Numbered from the stretch's first letter, positions 23,740 through 36,238 are shown. The stretch: DNA of 64,000 bases from Caenorhabditis remanei (GCF_010183535.1 NC_071329.1:7440001-7504000), one strand, 5' to 3'. The notes: generated from the letters alone by a model not told the origin. Numbers and translations are program-made.

Positions 23740-26700
23740 ATGAACTCGAAACAACATTGTAATCGATGTGGGAAACAAGTGTACCCGACGGATAAAGTTG
23801 GACCACTCAAGGATTCCACTTTTTTTCATCAAGGTACACTATTTTAATTGTTTAAATGTTTCGCTTCGGAATCAAGAAAGGATGATTTTAAAACTGTCAA
23901 ATGTTGTTCATCTCACAATTTTCAACATAGTTTTTAAAAAGATTTCATCTGAAATCTTCCGGTATAATCTAAATTTCCACGTTCTGAATTAGACAATTAA
24001 AGCATAGTCTTACTAGATAAGGCTTGCGAGTAAGACCTTTTAGGACGTGACCTATATCATTAAAAAGCTGAGAAAACGCTGATTTCAATAATATATTCAG
24101 TTTTTGCCCTCGAGGTCTGGTATTCGAGAAAAATGAGGTCAAAGTTCGCTAAAATAGAGAATTATTACCTTCTTTCCAAGCGAAAATTGGAAAAAATTCA
24201 AATATTTTATCGCGTAATTTGAAATTTTTCAGAACTTTGACTTCGTTTTTCTCGAATACCAGATCTCGAGGGCAAAAACTGAATATATATTTGAAATCAG
24301 TGCTTTCTCAGCTTTCCAATGATATAGGTCACGTTCTATAACTCTAAACTGACTTCATGACCTTCCCTAGTTAGAAGAGGACAATCCGCCAACGTTCGAA
24401 TAAGTTACAGTATAAAAATAATTTTTCACACTTTAGACGATTCCCAAAACTCACAACATGATCTAATTCAACTTCTTGCCCCAACCCAATTTCCTTCTTC
24501 CAGGTTGCTTCAAATGCTACATTTGTGGAACCCGATTGGCTCTGAAAACCTACTGTAACAATCGAAATGACATAAATGACAAAGAAGTTTACTGCTCAAA
24601 CCATGTTCCGATCGCCGGTCCCCATGACTTACCGATGGCATCGACAAATGGATCTGGAAAGAATTTGGAGAACAATAATCATGTGAAAAATGGAAATTGG
24701 ATGTGAGTTTTACCCATAATTTTCGTTTTTTTGAAAAAGTTTTTTTCTAGTGACGCCGGACTGTCTGACATGAAAATAGCCCATGCGATGAAAGCGACTC
24801 AGGTGGCGAGACCTTACCCGAAAATCAGTCATGAAGGAGCGAAATATGTGGTGGATTATGATGCACAGACGCGGTTGGAATTGCTGCATCGTGCAGATGA
24901 AGATGAACTTTATGAGGAATTCCAAGATAAAAGGAATCGAGAAGCTGCAGAATTTGAGAAAGAGAATACAGAGGAATGGGAGCGAGCTCTGGCGGAATTC
25001 GCGAAGAAATATGAAAAGGGACAAGCGAATATGAAGAAGGATGACTTGATTAGGCAGTTGACAATCAAAAGAGAAAAGAAGTTGGAGACTTTGCACACAA
25101 AGCGAAAGGTATTATTTGATTCTTTTCTCTTTTCTAAACTTCTCAAAATTTGAAGAAGTAATTCCAAAAATTCTGTAACTCTTTTTAAATGAGACATCTG
25201 AGTTAAAAAGCTCGTTTCGCCTCCAGGGTTGGAGTCAGGCCGAGGTGCAATTTCTTCATTTGTCTGTCCTTCGCCGGCAGCCTCGTTGCCTACTCCAAAC
25301 GTAGCGGCCGACATCTCGCGGGTTCCGCCGCCGTCTATCTTTTGCGTGCGCTGAGACTCCGCCTCTTTCTATTTGGTATTTCCTCGCAGTAAGAAGAGGA
25401 AGAATGAAAAAAGATCACCGTATTATGAAATGAAATAAGAAAAAAACAAAATTTTTAATAGTAAGTCACTCGTAAATTTCAGGAACGAGAACGTCATCAG
25501 ACCGCTGAACTCGTTGACCGACAAGCCAAAGAAATGCTGGAATTGTTCAAAGCATCCCGATCGGAATACAGTAATCTACAGTACCCATCTACACCTCCTC
25601 CACCAGTTCCACCGTCTTGTAGCAAAAGAGAAATCTATACAACTACGGATTATTTCTCGGTAAGAGTTGAAGCTAATCGTTACTTTATACTCTGTCATAA
25701 TTTGAAATTATACAATTCATTTTCAGTCAATTGATGAAGTGGCAATTCACTGTGCTCGCAACGAAGTGGCTTCATTCACTGATCTTATCAGAACTCTCTC
25801 TTCTGGAGCCAGATCTGATGTTGACGTGGCAAGAGCCATTTATAGATGGATTACAATTAAGAATTTGAATACTATGGTATTCGATGACTCGATTCAAAGT
25901 GATACTCCGATGGGATTGTTGAGAGGAATCAAGTATGGAACAGAGAGTTACCATGTTTTGTTCAAGAGATTGTGCAGGTATTTATTCGTTTTATTTCAGA
26001 GGAATTTTCACTTTTCTCATTATTTCCAGTTACGCTGGTCTTCATTGTGTTGTCATCAAAGGATTCTCTAAATCTGCTGGATATCAACCTGGATATTCAT
26101 TTGATGATCATCGTTTCCGTAACACGTGGAATGCTGTCTTTTTGGATGGATCATGGAGATTCGTTCAGTGTAATTGGGGAGCAAGACATTTGGTGTAAGT
26201 TGGAATTCGTAAAAGTGAATTATTTTGACTGGGCAATTCGGAAAATTTTACCCTTGAAATAACGTACTAATAAGAAAAATAATGTTCAAGAATTGCTGAT
26301 AAATTAAAAATTTCAAAAAAAAACATTCATTCCTTCACTTCAAAATACTATCGCTTTCCAGAAATGCCAAAGACGGATCACATGAAGCCAAAACTGATGG
26401 AAACCTTCGATACGAATATGATGATCACTATTTCATGACAGATCCAGAAGAGTTCATCTATGAATTCTTTCCATCTGATCCAGCTTGGCAGCTTCTGCCC
26501 CGCCCACTCTCTCTTCTACAGTTCGAACGCATTCCATTTGTTAGATCTCTTTTCTTCAAGTATAATCTATCCTTTATCGATAAGCAGTTGGAATCCACTG
26601 TTTATGTGAGTCGGCAGAGTAATTTCAGCTCCAACTTTGTTGTTTATTACAATTTCAGACCGACAAAACCGGCGCCGCTTCAATTTCCATCCGACTACCA

Positions 26701-27538
26701 CCCAAAGGAGATTCACTGATTTTCCACTACAATCTGAAGTTTTTCGATTCTGAAGAGAATACGATAAGTGGAATGTCATTGAAACGATTTGTTATGCAAT
26801 CGGTCACAGAGGATGTAAGTTGTTCATTTTTGCTTTGAATTTATGTGAATAACAAATGCGCTCCATTGAAATCCTGTGAGCCAAAAAATAATTACGAAAT
26901 CCTTCAGATTGTCACATTCCGAGTTCATGCTCCATCCACTCGCCCACTTCTTCTTGACATTTTCGCCAACTCCGTATCATCTGGAGCCTATTTGACAGGT
27001 CAACCTATCAAATTCAAGAGTGTTTGCAAGTTCAAGGTGAGCATAGATTGCCCATAGAACGTGATAGATTACCGAATAAATTTCCAGGTCGTCTGTGAAT
27101 CCCTCCAAGTGATAATGGTTCCCCTTCCGGAATGTGCTTCTGGAGAGTGGGGACCTGCTAAAGCTACTCGTCTATTCGGTTTACTTCCAGTATCCCATCC
27201 GGATGCTATCATCAACACCGGACGATATGTAGAGATTCGATTCCGAATGACACGTCCACTATCAGAATTTGTGGCTTCTTTACATAAAAACCGAACGGAT
27301 GACAGAGCGTTACAGTCTTGTACAAGATCCGCATTGAAAGGAGATATGGTGGGTTTTAATAGGGAACATGAGCATGTGATCTCGAAATTCCGTTTTCCAG
27401 GTTTACATCCAAATTGATTTCCCTGTAGAAGGACAGTATGGATTAGATATTTACACACGACAAGATGACCAACTAATCAATGGAAAACAACTTCTGACCC
27501 ATTGTTGTAAATATCTCATTCACTCGAGAAATTGCTAA
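23740..27538 (+). CDS. ltd-1: LTD-1: LIM domain plus degenerate transglutaminase-like (KY-type) domain
   Basis: Eleven exons (23740-23833, 24504-24702, 24751-25108, 25483-25659, 25727-25977, 26030-26194, 26362-26605, 26659-26814, 26908-27036, 27088-27348, 27401-27538) give 723 aa with continuous phase. One LIM zinc-binding domain occupies about residues 7-66 (HCNRCGK...CFKCYICG...YCSNH). A charged, probably helical linker follows (about 115-240), then a Pro-rich patch. The transglutaminase-like core begins near residue 277, followed by KY-type C-terminal repeats. The core keeps the fold signature (KRLCSYAGL, TWNAV, FLDGSW) but not the Cys-His-Asp triad. The usual Cys position is Glu349 in YGTESYH and the usual His is Asn391 in NTWNAV. 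A cytoskeletal scaffold role is likely. C. elegans ltd-1 is hypodermal (recalled). Its introns hold a MITE and a GC-rich insert. Confidence 0.9.
24016..24367. mobile_element. TA-flanked MITE (mariner-type), copy 2, in ltd-1 intron 1
   Basis: It shares with the 7440-7779 element the blocks CTGAGAAAACGCTGATT, GCCCTCGAGG and the TATTCGAGAAAAA subterminal repeat. The right terminus CTTCCC is followed by TA (24368-24369), as in copy 1. The left terminus has decayed (TA then GATAAGG). The loop between the arms differs from copy 1, so the two copies share only their arms. Confidence 0.65.
25207..25385. repeat. GC-rich insert of unknown origin in ltd-1 intron 3
   Basis: Inside the 374-bp intron 25109-25482 lies about 180 bp of markedly GC-rich sequence (CGCCTCCAGG, GTAGCGGCCG, TTCCGCCGCCG, TGCGTGCGCTG), unlike the AT-rich introns around it. 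On the minus strand it is open from an ATG at 25314. That frame continues antisense through ltd-1 exon 3, so coding is not supported. A repeat fragment or an intronic promoter/RNA element are possible. Confidence 0.35.
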
Positions 27539-28025
27539 TTTTGATTTGTATTATACACTAAAAAGTACTGTATTCTTTTTTCTTGTCCCCCTCAAAAGTT
27601 GCCATTCATTCCTCGAAGAAGAGAAAGAAACGGACCTGCAGGGTATTGAAACTAGTTCTCTTTTTTGTTCCAAATACCCCATTCGCTTACTCTTTTTTCA
27701 CTTAATTTCTGAAATTCCTGATGATTCAATCCCGAGTTCTGTTATATCCATCACCCACTTCACTCTCGATACTTTTTGTCACACAGATTGTTTTTTTTTC
27801 TGCATTTTTCTTCCGATTTTCGTTTGTCACGCAGTATTTTCTCGTTAAAAGTTAACTTTCTTGGCTTTTTTATCTTCTTTTCGAATACCGTTGAACAATA
27901 AAATTGAAAGTAATATTGATAGATCTTGTGATTTTTATTAAACAGTTTATTTGAATGATTCTTAGGATAGAAAGTGAAATATGAGGGTTTTCGACAGAAC
28001 AATTATTCACAGAATTATTAAAATC

Positions 28026-28702
28026 TCACGATGGTTCGACATTTTCATCGATTATTTCTGTCACAATTGAACTAATCTTCTTCCGAGAAAATTTCTTCTG
28101 GATCCCTTTACTTTGTTCCAAAACCAATGGAGTTCCATTAATCGAAAATGCAATTTCCTCATCTTCACGTGGCTCACGGAATGGTTTTTCTGGATGCAAG
28201 ATTGGAGGAACTGAGAAAACATGTCCGGTAGGACTAATTATCTCATCACGATTCGGTGGGTTAGCACTGCTGAAAAATATATTACATTTCAGAAAATTAT
28301 GAGACTCGACCAATTCAGAAAGTTCAGAAAAAAAAACTTACACGTTGTCACTTATTTCGTTGCTTTCCTCTATCAACGTACTCATTCTGTTATTCAAATT
28401 TCCCAGTGTCGGAGCTAAAAATTCAAAAAGATCTGATGGTGGAGACTGTAGAAACACAGCAATCGGCATATCTTGATACTCTTTTGGAATCTGTTTCAGA
28501 ACTCTGTCTGTCTCTGATTTTGCTGTTTCCTTTGCAGCCAGATATAGATTTCTTTTCAAGTCACTAACCAACTGCTGAACTGGAAAATATTAAAATAAAA
28601 ATCATGAGAAATAATTGATCTATTATACAACTTACGAGGTGTATCGATTGAATCAACAATTCTTTCAATTTCAAGAACATTTTTATTTTTTCTTGGAGGC
28701 AT
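28026..28702 (-). CDS. Small helical protein, possible Borealin (CSC-1)-like subunit
   Basis: Three exons (28702-28636, 28579-28342, 28269-28026) give 182 aa. It starts MPPRKNKN. A predicted helical segment (about residues 10-60) has the spacing of the Borealin N-terminal domain, including LKQIPKEYQDMPIAVFL, which resembles the family's LPK...M...F block. The C-terminal half has a short hydrophobic NGTPLVLE block and a basic/acidic tail. Borealin binds INCENP and Survivin in the chromosomal passenger complex and acts at centromeres and the spindle midzone. The resemblance is by eye only and the protein is shorter than I would expect for CSC-1. It could instead be an unrelated small nuclear protein. 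The gene is divergent from the USP gene. Confidence 0.6.
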
Positions 28703-29332
28703 TCCGAAATATATTATGTAAAAGATACGAGACGAATTTCTGATTGGTTGGGTACTGATGATAGGGAGAAAATTCCGATTTGAATCTCCCTCTGTCAATA
28801 CTCTTTTGTTTGCGCGCACTGTGGACACGCAAGCAGAACATAGTTGACATCAATCTCGTGACATTTTTGTTTTGGTCTAGATCAAAAACGGGGAAAGTAA
28901 GAAGAAGACAACTCGAAACATCGGTAGGGTGTCGAAATTATTTTTAGATAAATTGTCTTAAAATGTTATTTTATCTGAACCAAAATCTAGTTGGGTTGAT
29001 TGAAAAAGCATTTTTGACCAATTCATCAGTTCCCGAATTTTCTCTGCTGATTCATTCATTCATTCTGTCATCGTTTTTTTATTTCATCCAAACAACGGCC
29101 CTTTATCCAACCCGCATTTCGTTCTCCGCTCCATTAGTACGACACTCTGAGGTCTTGCAACTGGGCTTGGCCGGTGGAGCGCAGTTGTGCCGCATTGCAA
29201 TTTTTCCATCTGATTCCGTTGTGGCAAAAACATTCCATCTCTTTTTTCACACGTTTTTACGTAATTTATTCTCTGAAAATTTGTTTCGTTTCGTCATTTT
29301 ATTGTTCAATTTTTTCAGTTAGTCAATTCAAC
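28703..29332. promoter_or_regulatory. Bidirectional promoter region, Borealin-like gene / USP gene
   Basis: 630 bp separates two divergent start codons. A GC-richer patch around 28808-28835 (TTTGCGCGCACTGTGG) is typical of a compact housekeeping promoter. TTTTTTCAG at 29310-29318, just before the USP start, is a likely trans-splice acceptor. Confidence 0.4.
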
Positions 29333-32300
29333 ATGGACGATGAACCGGGACCAAGTCGAGACAGCAATATAGATTTAGTGATAGCGAAAGTACTGGAAGG
29401 CATCAAAGAAACACTTCCTCACGTTACAGATGAATTCATAATGGAATCAATACATGTAAAAGAGTTTATTATAAGTTGTCTATAAATAACGTAACCTTTT
29501 TCAGAAACATGGTCGCACCGACACGATTTCGGCAACTGAACATTTTATGAACAAAGTATTTCACGATTGTTTTTATAGTTACACGGAGGAAGATCAGGGA
29601 AAAACATTCGGACCGGAGAGAATGCCGGAGATGGCCTCAACATCTTCAGAGCCGATGGAAGTGGTTCCTTATGATGCAAAACATCCGAATGTCACAAATC
29701 AATACGAAGAAGAACAAATCAAGAAGGCAATGTTGAATTCATTGAATGATGGATCAATTCGATTACCAGTTCCTCCTATGAGTTACTCGCCCAACACGAA
29801 CTTTTGTGAGAATGAAGAAGAAATGATTCGGGACTGGAATAAAACCACAGGACTGCTAAACCAAGGAAACTCGTGTTGGTTCAACTCCCTGACACAGATG
29901 CTCTACAGTATTCCAAAATTCCGATCAATTCTCCATCATTCTCCTCCTATCACTTGGCATCAGCTTCCGATTGTCAATGTGAAACCGAAGTTTGTGATCC
30001 ACGCAGAGCTTCTCCTACAGTTTCGTGCTCTATTCGCCCAGATGCAGTTTTCCGAAGAGAAGTTCATTCGTGCCGGAGAGATCCTGAGAGTAAGTTGTTT
30101 ACCGAAAGGCACCTTTTCAAGTTGTGTGTGTGTTTCAGACTGTCGATAAACTCTATACATCCAATGGAACAAACCAATCAACGATCGGAACTCAACAGGA
30201 TGCTTCAGAGATGCTCATTCTCATAATGCAATGGCTTGGAGATTCAATCGATGCAGCAATGTATGCTCATGAAAATCCTGAATACTCGAACGCTGTGGAT
30301 GACAACTTGGTCATTTCCGACTCAACAGATCAACCAGCAAACAGTGATGTTGCCGGCACTGCTCCACCTGGATACCAGGAAGAAGCACCTGTTGTATCAT
30401 CAACCACGAAATCTATTTTTGAACCACCTGAGTCAAGACCAAACACTCCGACAGAAAAAGAACCGATTCGTGATGCACAAGGAGCTCGTATTCCGAAGTC
30501 TCCTAGACAGTCGATCCCCCAGTTAGCACCTGTCGAGGAAGCAATGGACACTTCTGATGTATCTCGTAAATCAAGTAGCAGTCAGCCTCCAGTTCTTGAG
30601 AATCAAAAAGATGGAGAAGAAGAACCTCTTCCAGTTGATCTTACTGTCAATGAAGACACTGTTTCTCTTGTTAATAATTTGAAACAAAGCTACAAGAAAA
30701 TATTCGAAGCCACATTGACAACATCGACTATTCATCAAGGTAAATATTTTGATCTTTCCATTTGTCAACCAATTTATTTCAGATGGATCATCATATGGCC
30801 AAGAGAATAAAACAGTTCATTGTCCCGCAAGCTTCACTCTCCAAGTGGAGTACGGTAACCTGCATGATGCACTAGAAGCATCTACATTCAGTGTCAGAGA
30901 TGATGGAGTAAACATTCGTAACATGTATGAAACCCTTCCTGCTGTCTTCTTCTGCTCACTTTCAAGATTCCAATTCGATAGAACCGGTGAAAAAGTGCAC
31001 AACAAATTCACCTTTCCTCGTGAACTATTTATGGATCGATACTTGAAAGAATGTTTGGAAATCAGTGGAGTTTTAAGAAAGGAACTTCTGGAAAAGAGGC
31101 ATGAGTTATCACTGAATAGAGCGAAATTGCAAGGAGTCAGAAGTTATCCACTTGGAAATGGAAAGACAATCAACTTGATTGATGCATTCGAGACTGTCAA
31201 GAATGTTACTTCCAATATGAGACTGTAAGTTTTCAGCTATATTATTTCCAAACTGAATCTTGATTTTTCAGAAGTGAACCTCCTTCGATAGAACCATCGA
31301 AAAGAGAAGAAGGGACTAACTTCTTGGAAAATACTGGAAAGACTTTCCCATATTTCACAGAAGAAAATTTCCCCGGATTGTCCAGCTACATTGAGAAAAC
31401 GAATGAAGCGATTATGACGCTCAAGAAAGAGGAGAGTGTTCTAGTGAAGGAAATGGAAGCGTTGCAAGAGAAAATCAGTTCAATTCATGATGTGGATGAG
31501 TTGAAGAAGCATAAATACGAACTTCATGCGATGATCATTCATGATGGAGAGATAAATCGTGGACATTATTGGACGTATAAGCTGAACAAGTCAATTGACG
31601 GGAAAGAAGAATGGGAGAAGTTGAATGATAGAGAAACAACTGCTGTTTCATACGATCAGATTGAGAAGGAAGCATATGGAACAGGATCTCCTCATGATCC
31701 ATCTGCCTATCTTCTTCTCTATGTTCAATCTGGTGCTGATTGGCTCATGGCTGGAGATAATGAGACACATAGCGAGTCACTAGCAAACCTTCCATCTGAT
31801 CTTCAATCGTTGGTTCATCAGAAGAGTGCGGAGTTCAAAACACGTCTGGAAAACTTCCGACAACGGCAGATTGTCCGAACTGATTTGCCTCATATTACAC
31901 AGATGGTTGACAGTCCTGCACTACCGAAATCTTTGAAGTCGTTCAGTTGGTATCGAGGATTGGATGATATGTATCACGATGTGAACGCTAATCCAGATGA
32001 ATCTATACTGAGGGATCGACTGGATTCATACCAAGTTCCTGTTCTTGGGGACAATGAGATTTTAGATATGAAAAATACAGTAAGTGGCTTGATATAAACT
32101 TTTCTGAAATTTATAGTTTTTCTTCAGACTTCATTCCTCTGGAACAAGATCACTTTTTTGGATCCAAGCGCATTCGTAAGCTCCGAGAAACTTCTGGAAG
32201 CTCATCTTCTAGAAACAATCGACGGAGAACACGGTGGAAAGGAATACATTGAGAAAAATCTGTAAGTTGATTTAGCTTTTCTTCTTCTTCTTCTTCAATT

Positions 32301-33523
32301 TGTATCTTTTTCCAGCTCATGCTCAATTAATGAACTAAAGGAAGACGCTGAAAATGAAATCGAAAGCGTATACAATAGTTTCATCACGAATTATATTGGC
32401 ACTGTCGCTCACCTGAAGAAAATCTACCTATCTCGATTCGTCGTGTTTGTTGTAGCTCAGCTTCCGAGAATTCACGTTCCAGTCATTCGATATTTACTAG
32501 TCCGTTCCATGATCCATGACAAGCTCGGTGTTTTGGGGAAACATGCGAAGAAGGAAATCCAGGGATATATGGAAAATTCATCGGATAGCGGAAACACTAT
32601 GTATAGAATCGCTGAAATGTTGGCTCATATCTTCCATACAAGTTTATTGTCAGCAGCTCATTGTCGCATTTCCTGGGAGAGCTTGGAAGTTTTCTTCGTC
32701 GAACTCAATCAGTGAGTTTGAACATTTAAACAATCTAGTGAACCGAGTTTCTAACCAATTCAGATCACGGGAAAGAATCGAAACGTTGTACAACGCAATG
32801 ATTGGTGCTAAAAACGCTCGAATTTTGAACATGAGTTTGAGACGGATCGCTGATTTTCTCGAGCAACCTTCGATCTACTTCATCACTCAACAGGATATTG
32901 AAGACTGTACTGTATTGGCATTGCTGGCATCATTCAGAATGGTTGTAAGCATCCTTATGAATCGGGCATGTCACCTCCACGATTTACACATCACGTTGAC
33001 ACATACCGGACGAACACTTCTAACTGAGAACATTGTCGAAGAGATTTGTATTGGATTGTATACAGTACATAAATGGTCGAAAGGGCTAGAGGGCCATGAT
33101 CCTGCAAATTCAAATGTAAGTACATATAATCTCTTCTTGATCCCATTAAATACAACCTCATGATTCAAATACATTTCAGATCAATATGAAAGAATTGTTC
33201 GTTCTACTATCAAATAAATTGGACTTCATTTGCGCATCTGATGCTATGGAACATGACAAAGAAAAACTGAGCGTAGCCAGTAAAATGCAGACAGCATTAA
33301 CCGATAACCTATTTCACCCCCTGGATACTCTAACAGTTGGAGCTGAATGTGAATTGGACAGTGGAGAAAGCGAAATGACTCAGGTTAGACTCATTTTAAG
33401 ACTCTTAAATAAACTATCATTTTCCAGATTAACAAAAGTCGCATTTCAATTGGCAATACGCAGAGTAAAATCAATGCTCAGTTGGCTGATATTGTCGCTG
33501 TCATTACAAGCCCTTACATGTGA
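29333..33523 (+). CDS. USP25/28-type ubiquitin carboxyl-terminal hydrolase
   Basis: Ten exons (29333-29455, 29505-30089, 30139-30739, 30783-31224, 31272-32079, 32128-32261, 32316-32711, 32764-33115, 33180-33383, 33428-33523) give 1246 aa; human USP25/28 are about 1050-1080. The N-terminus looks like a UBA/CUE helix bundle (about 10-58). A ubiquitin-interacting motif, EEEQIKKAMLNSLND, follows near 108-122. The Cys box GLLNQGNSCWFNSL contains catalytic Cys165. The His box INRGHYWTY contains His682 (31564-31566). UBA, UIM and USP in this order is the USP25/28 arrangement. A low-complexity insert (about residues 280-440) splits the catalytic domain. The enzyme should remove ubiquitin from substrates. 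Length, splice phases and catalytic residues all support an intact gene. I do not know the C. elegans gene name. Confidence 0.88.
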
Positions 33524-34132
33524 TCATGATTACATCGCTTTGCCCAGTACACTTTTCTATCATGCGCTACCGCTCGTTCTTTTTGTCCCTCTAATCCCAT
33601 TCAGCTATCATTTCTATTATTTTATCCCGTGTTTTCATGACAAATATCCACGTTAAATATTCTTTTACATGTGTCTCTCTCTCTAGCACATACTGTTCCA
33701 AAGCCTCTCGTTAAATATATTGTCCTAATTGTGGTGAAATCTGAAAACGTGCTATCGCAATCATTGCCCTCTCTGTCTGTTATATCAAATATATTGTTTT
33801 TTATTCACTGTTTATAGAGAATATTTTAGAATGTTCATTTGAATGTTAGACTTTAATTAAGTGCCCTTTTGCTGGTTGATTCTCACGAAATACACCGGAT
33901 AACGAAGTAAAATAAAACAAATATATTTTAGCTACTGTTGTCGATATGTGTTATATTCTTTTATTTTCAGATTTGAAGGGTTTTCAGAGTATAAAAAACG
34001 ATATTTCCTTCTAGGTCTGAGATGTATTCCTAATTCCAGTTGCTTGTCAATTTCTGGTAAAGAGAATTAGAAAAAACACTTTTTTAAGAGAAACTATATT
34101 CATAAATTGCAATTTTCTTTAAATTTCATAAA
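33524..34132. other. Convergent intergenic region
   Basis: About 610 bp of AT-rich 3' flanking sequence between the USP gene and the next, convergent gene. Nothing else was recognised. Confidence 0.4.
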
Positions 34133-36238
34133 TTAAAACCGGTGATGCGCACCATCAGGAGACACCACACGAACGTATCGTGCATTCTCGATGACGTCCG
34201 GATAGAGATTATTCGAGGAATCAGAAGATGAAGAGACAACGTTGTCAACTGCGAATGAGGTCACATTAGAAGAGGATGAATAGTTGGATGAGTAGGCTGA
34301 GGATGAGGAACGTTGGGATGAAGGTATCTCACTCTGAAACATGGACAATTGAGAGGAGAGAAGAAGACGTTGACGAAGATTTCTTACCGAGTTATAATAA
34401 GTCCGTGGGGAAGGTGTTGGTGCTGGATTCTGATAACCATCCACTGAAATCAGTGTAGGCGTCACATCAATATCAGATTTCGTTGGTGAAGGTCTTTCTG
34501 GAAACATATGTGTTTAATTTGAAAGCTTGATGGATCACAGGTTACCTGGAACGAAGGTTCTCGGCTTTTGAGCTATCGGCGGTCGGATATTCACATAGTG
34601 ACTTTTGTTAATCAGAGGACTGTCGTAGACACTCATCATTGCTTCTGAAGTTGTATTTGCTACATTTTCAGACAAATTCCAGTATCATTTACTCACCATT
34701 TTTAGTCATTTCTCTTGAAACATCGACATCTGTTCGAATTCGAACAACTGACATTTCTTTATTCGGAGAGCATTCATCTTGAAGACGTAGTGAATGCTCT
34801 TCAACAATTCCTATCCTATTATTATTATTTATTCCAAATGGATTCGACGCTTTTTGTAAATCTCCGTAGATTGGAGTGGCATATGGTTGAGGTGGAATTG
34901 AGGTAGTCGATGGGATTGGTGGAGGAATCGAGGCTGGAGGATCGGGAATTGTGGTACGGATTGGAGGGCGAGGTGGCTTCATTTGACTGTCTGGTGCGAC
35001 GGAGGTGCTGGACTGAAAGTTGGAATTTGAGTAGGAAAAGAGAGAAAAAGATACTCATTGACACAGACGAACAGACAGATCCCAAACTCACCTTTAACTG
35101 AGAATGAGCTCTGACTATCGGAGGAGTTGGCGGTGTTGATTTGGATCCCGTGAGAGTTTTCTCATCGACTTCCACGTATTCAGCGGAAGATGACGTATTC
35201 TTTCGACTCGTCCTCAATTCAATTCTCCTATCTGGTAACTTTGGAAACCATCTTCTCTCTTTTTCTGTCTTTTCCGAAGATTCTGAATTCTTCGATGACG
35301 TGGAATAGGACGATGAATTCAAATGATTTTGAATTGAATTAAATATGTTTCTCCTCTTTGGTTTCTCTATAACAGTTCCGTCAACTGCTATTTTTGTTCT
35401 CAATGAGGATCTTGTTTCCCTCATTGCTTTATCCAAATCAACTGCTCCACACGAATAAACATTACACATTTTCCATAAGTTCAAGTGTTCATTCTTCTTT
35501 GGATCCATATACTTTTTCAGGTTTTGCGCAGTCCGACTGTGCACTTTTGCGATTTCTGATAGTCGTTTTAGGGGGAGGTCTAGTCTGTAAACAAACCGGT
35601 TTTCTGTGATAGACAGATCAATTTGTGTGGGGAAAAGAATAAATGTTCTCTCACCTCGATTGTGAGAACGTGTCAATGATTGATTGCAGCTTTTGACCAT
35701 AGGCTGCTTCAGTTTCCGCTCTGAAAACCACATGAAAATCAATATTTTATCACGATTTCGTTAACTTTCAATGCCAAAAAACTTCCGGTGATGTCAGTTT
35801 TGAGTCAAGCAATTACAGAGAGACACGTGGGGCAAGTTATGTTTTCAAATTATTCATAATTCTTTGTATCTCTGTATGTCTTATCTGTTTGTTTGTCTGT
35901 AATTCTGAAGACTCACTGTCCGTTTTTTGAGTTTTTTAGACAACGAGTGTTCGGAAATTTGAATTTTGCTTCGTTTTGCAAACCCCTAATACCGTCTATC
36001 ACCTAATTAATCTGTTTACTATTGATGACTATTCTAATTTCGATTTCTGATTAGAATGATTCCAGAATTTGAAAATAAAACAAATATTTCTGCATTTATG
36101 GGTTACACACGCTGATAGAATTACAATACATTTGCTTACAGGAACCTTGACTAGACAAACAATTTCAGAAATTTCATTTCAAAAAACTCACAATATGTTA
36201 CTGAATTCGAGTAATGCATAGTCATACCGGGTTGCCAT
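34133..36238 (-). CDS. Docking-type protein with Pro-rich and Tyr-based SH2/SH3 motifs
   Basis: Seven exons (36238-36192, 35720-35655, 35584-35092, 35012-34697, 34659-34546, 34497-34388, 34333-34133) give 448 aa if the ATG at 36238 is the start. Residues 1-100 are helical (ALLEFSNILAETEAAYGQKL..., then KRLSEIAKVHSRTAQNLKKY) and resemble one piece of a BAR/F-BAR domain, but too short for a full one. The rest is disordered and Ser-rich, with a polyproline segment (IPPPIPS). Several tyrosines sit in SH2-like contexts: HYVNI, SVYDSP, TPIYGD and AEYVEV. YVNI fits the pYxN pattern bound by Grb2/SEM-5-type SH2 domains. A signalling scaffold role is inferred. The 5' end is uncertain: the first ATG lies one base after an acceptor (TTTCAG|T), so an upstream coding exon is possible. 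Confidence 0.7.

Noticed and set aside
24910..25314. Minus-strand ORF crossing the GC-rich insert and ltd-1 exon 3
   Set aside because: Most of it is antisense to a well-supported coding exon.
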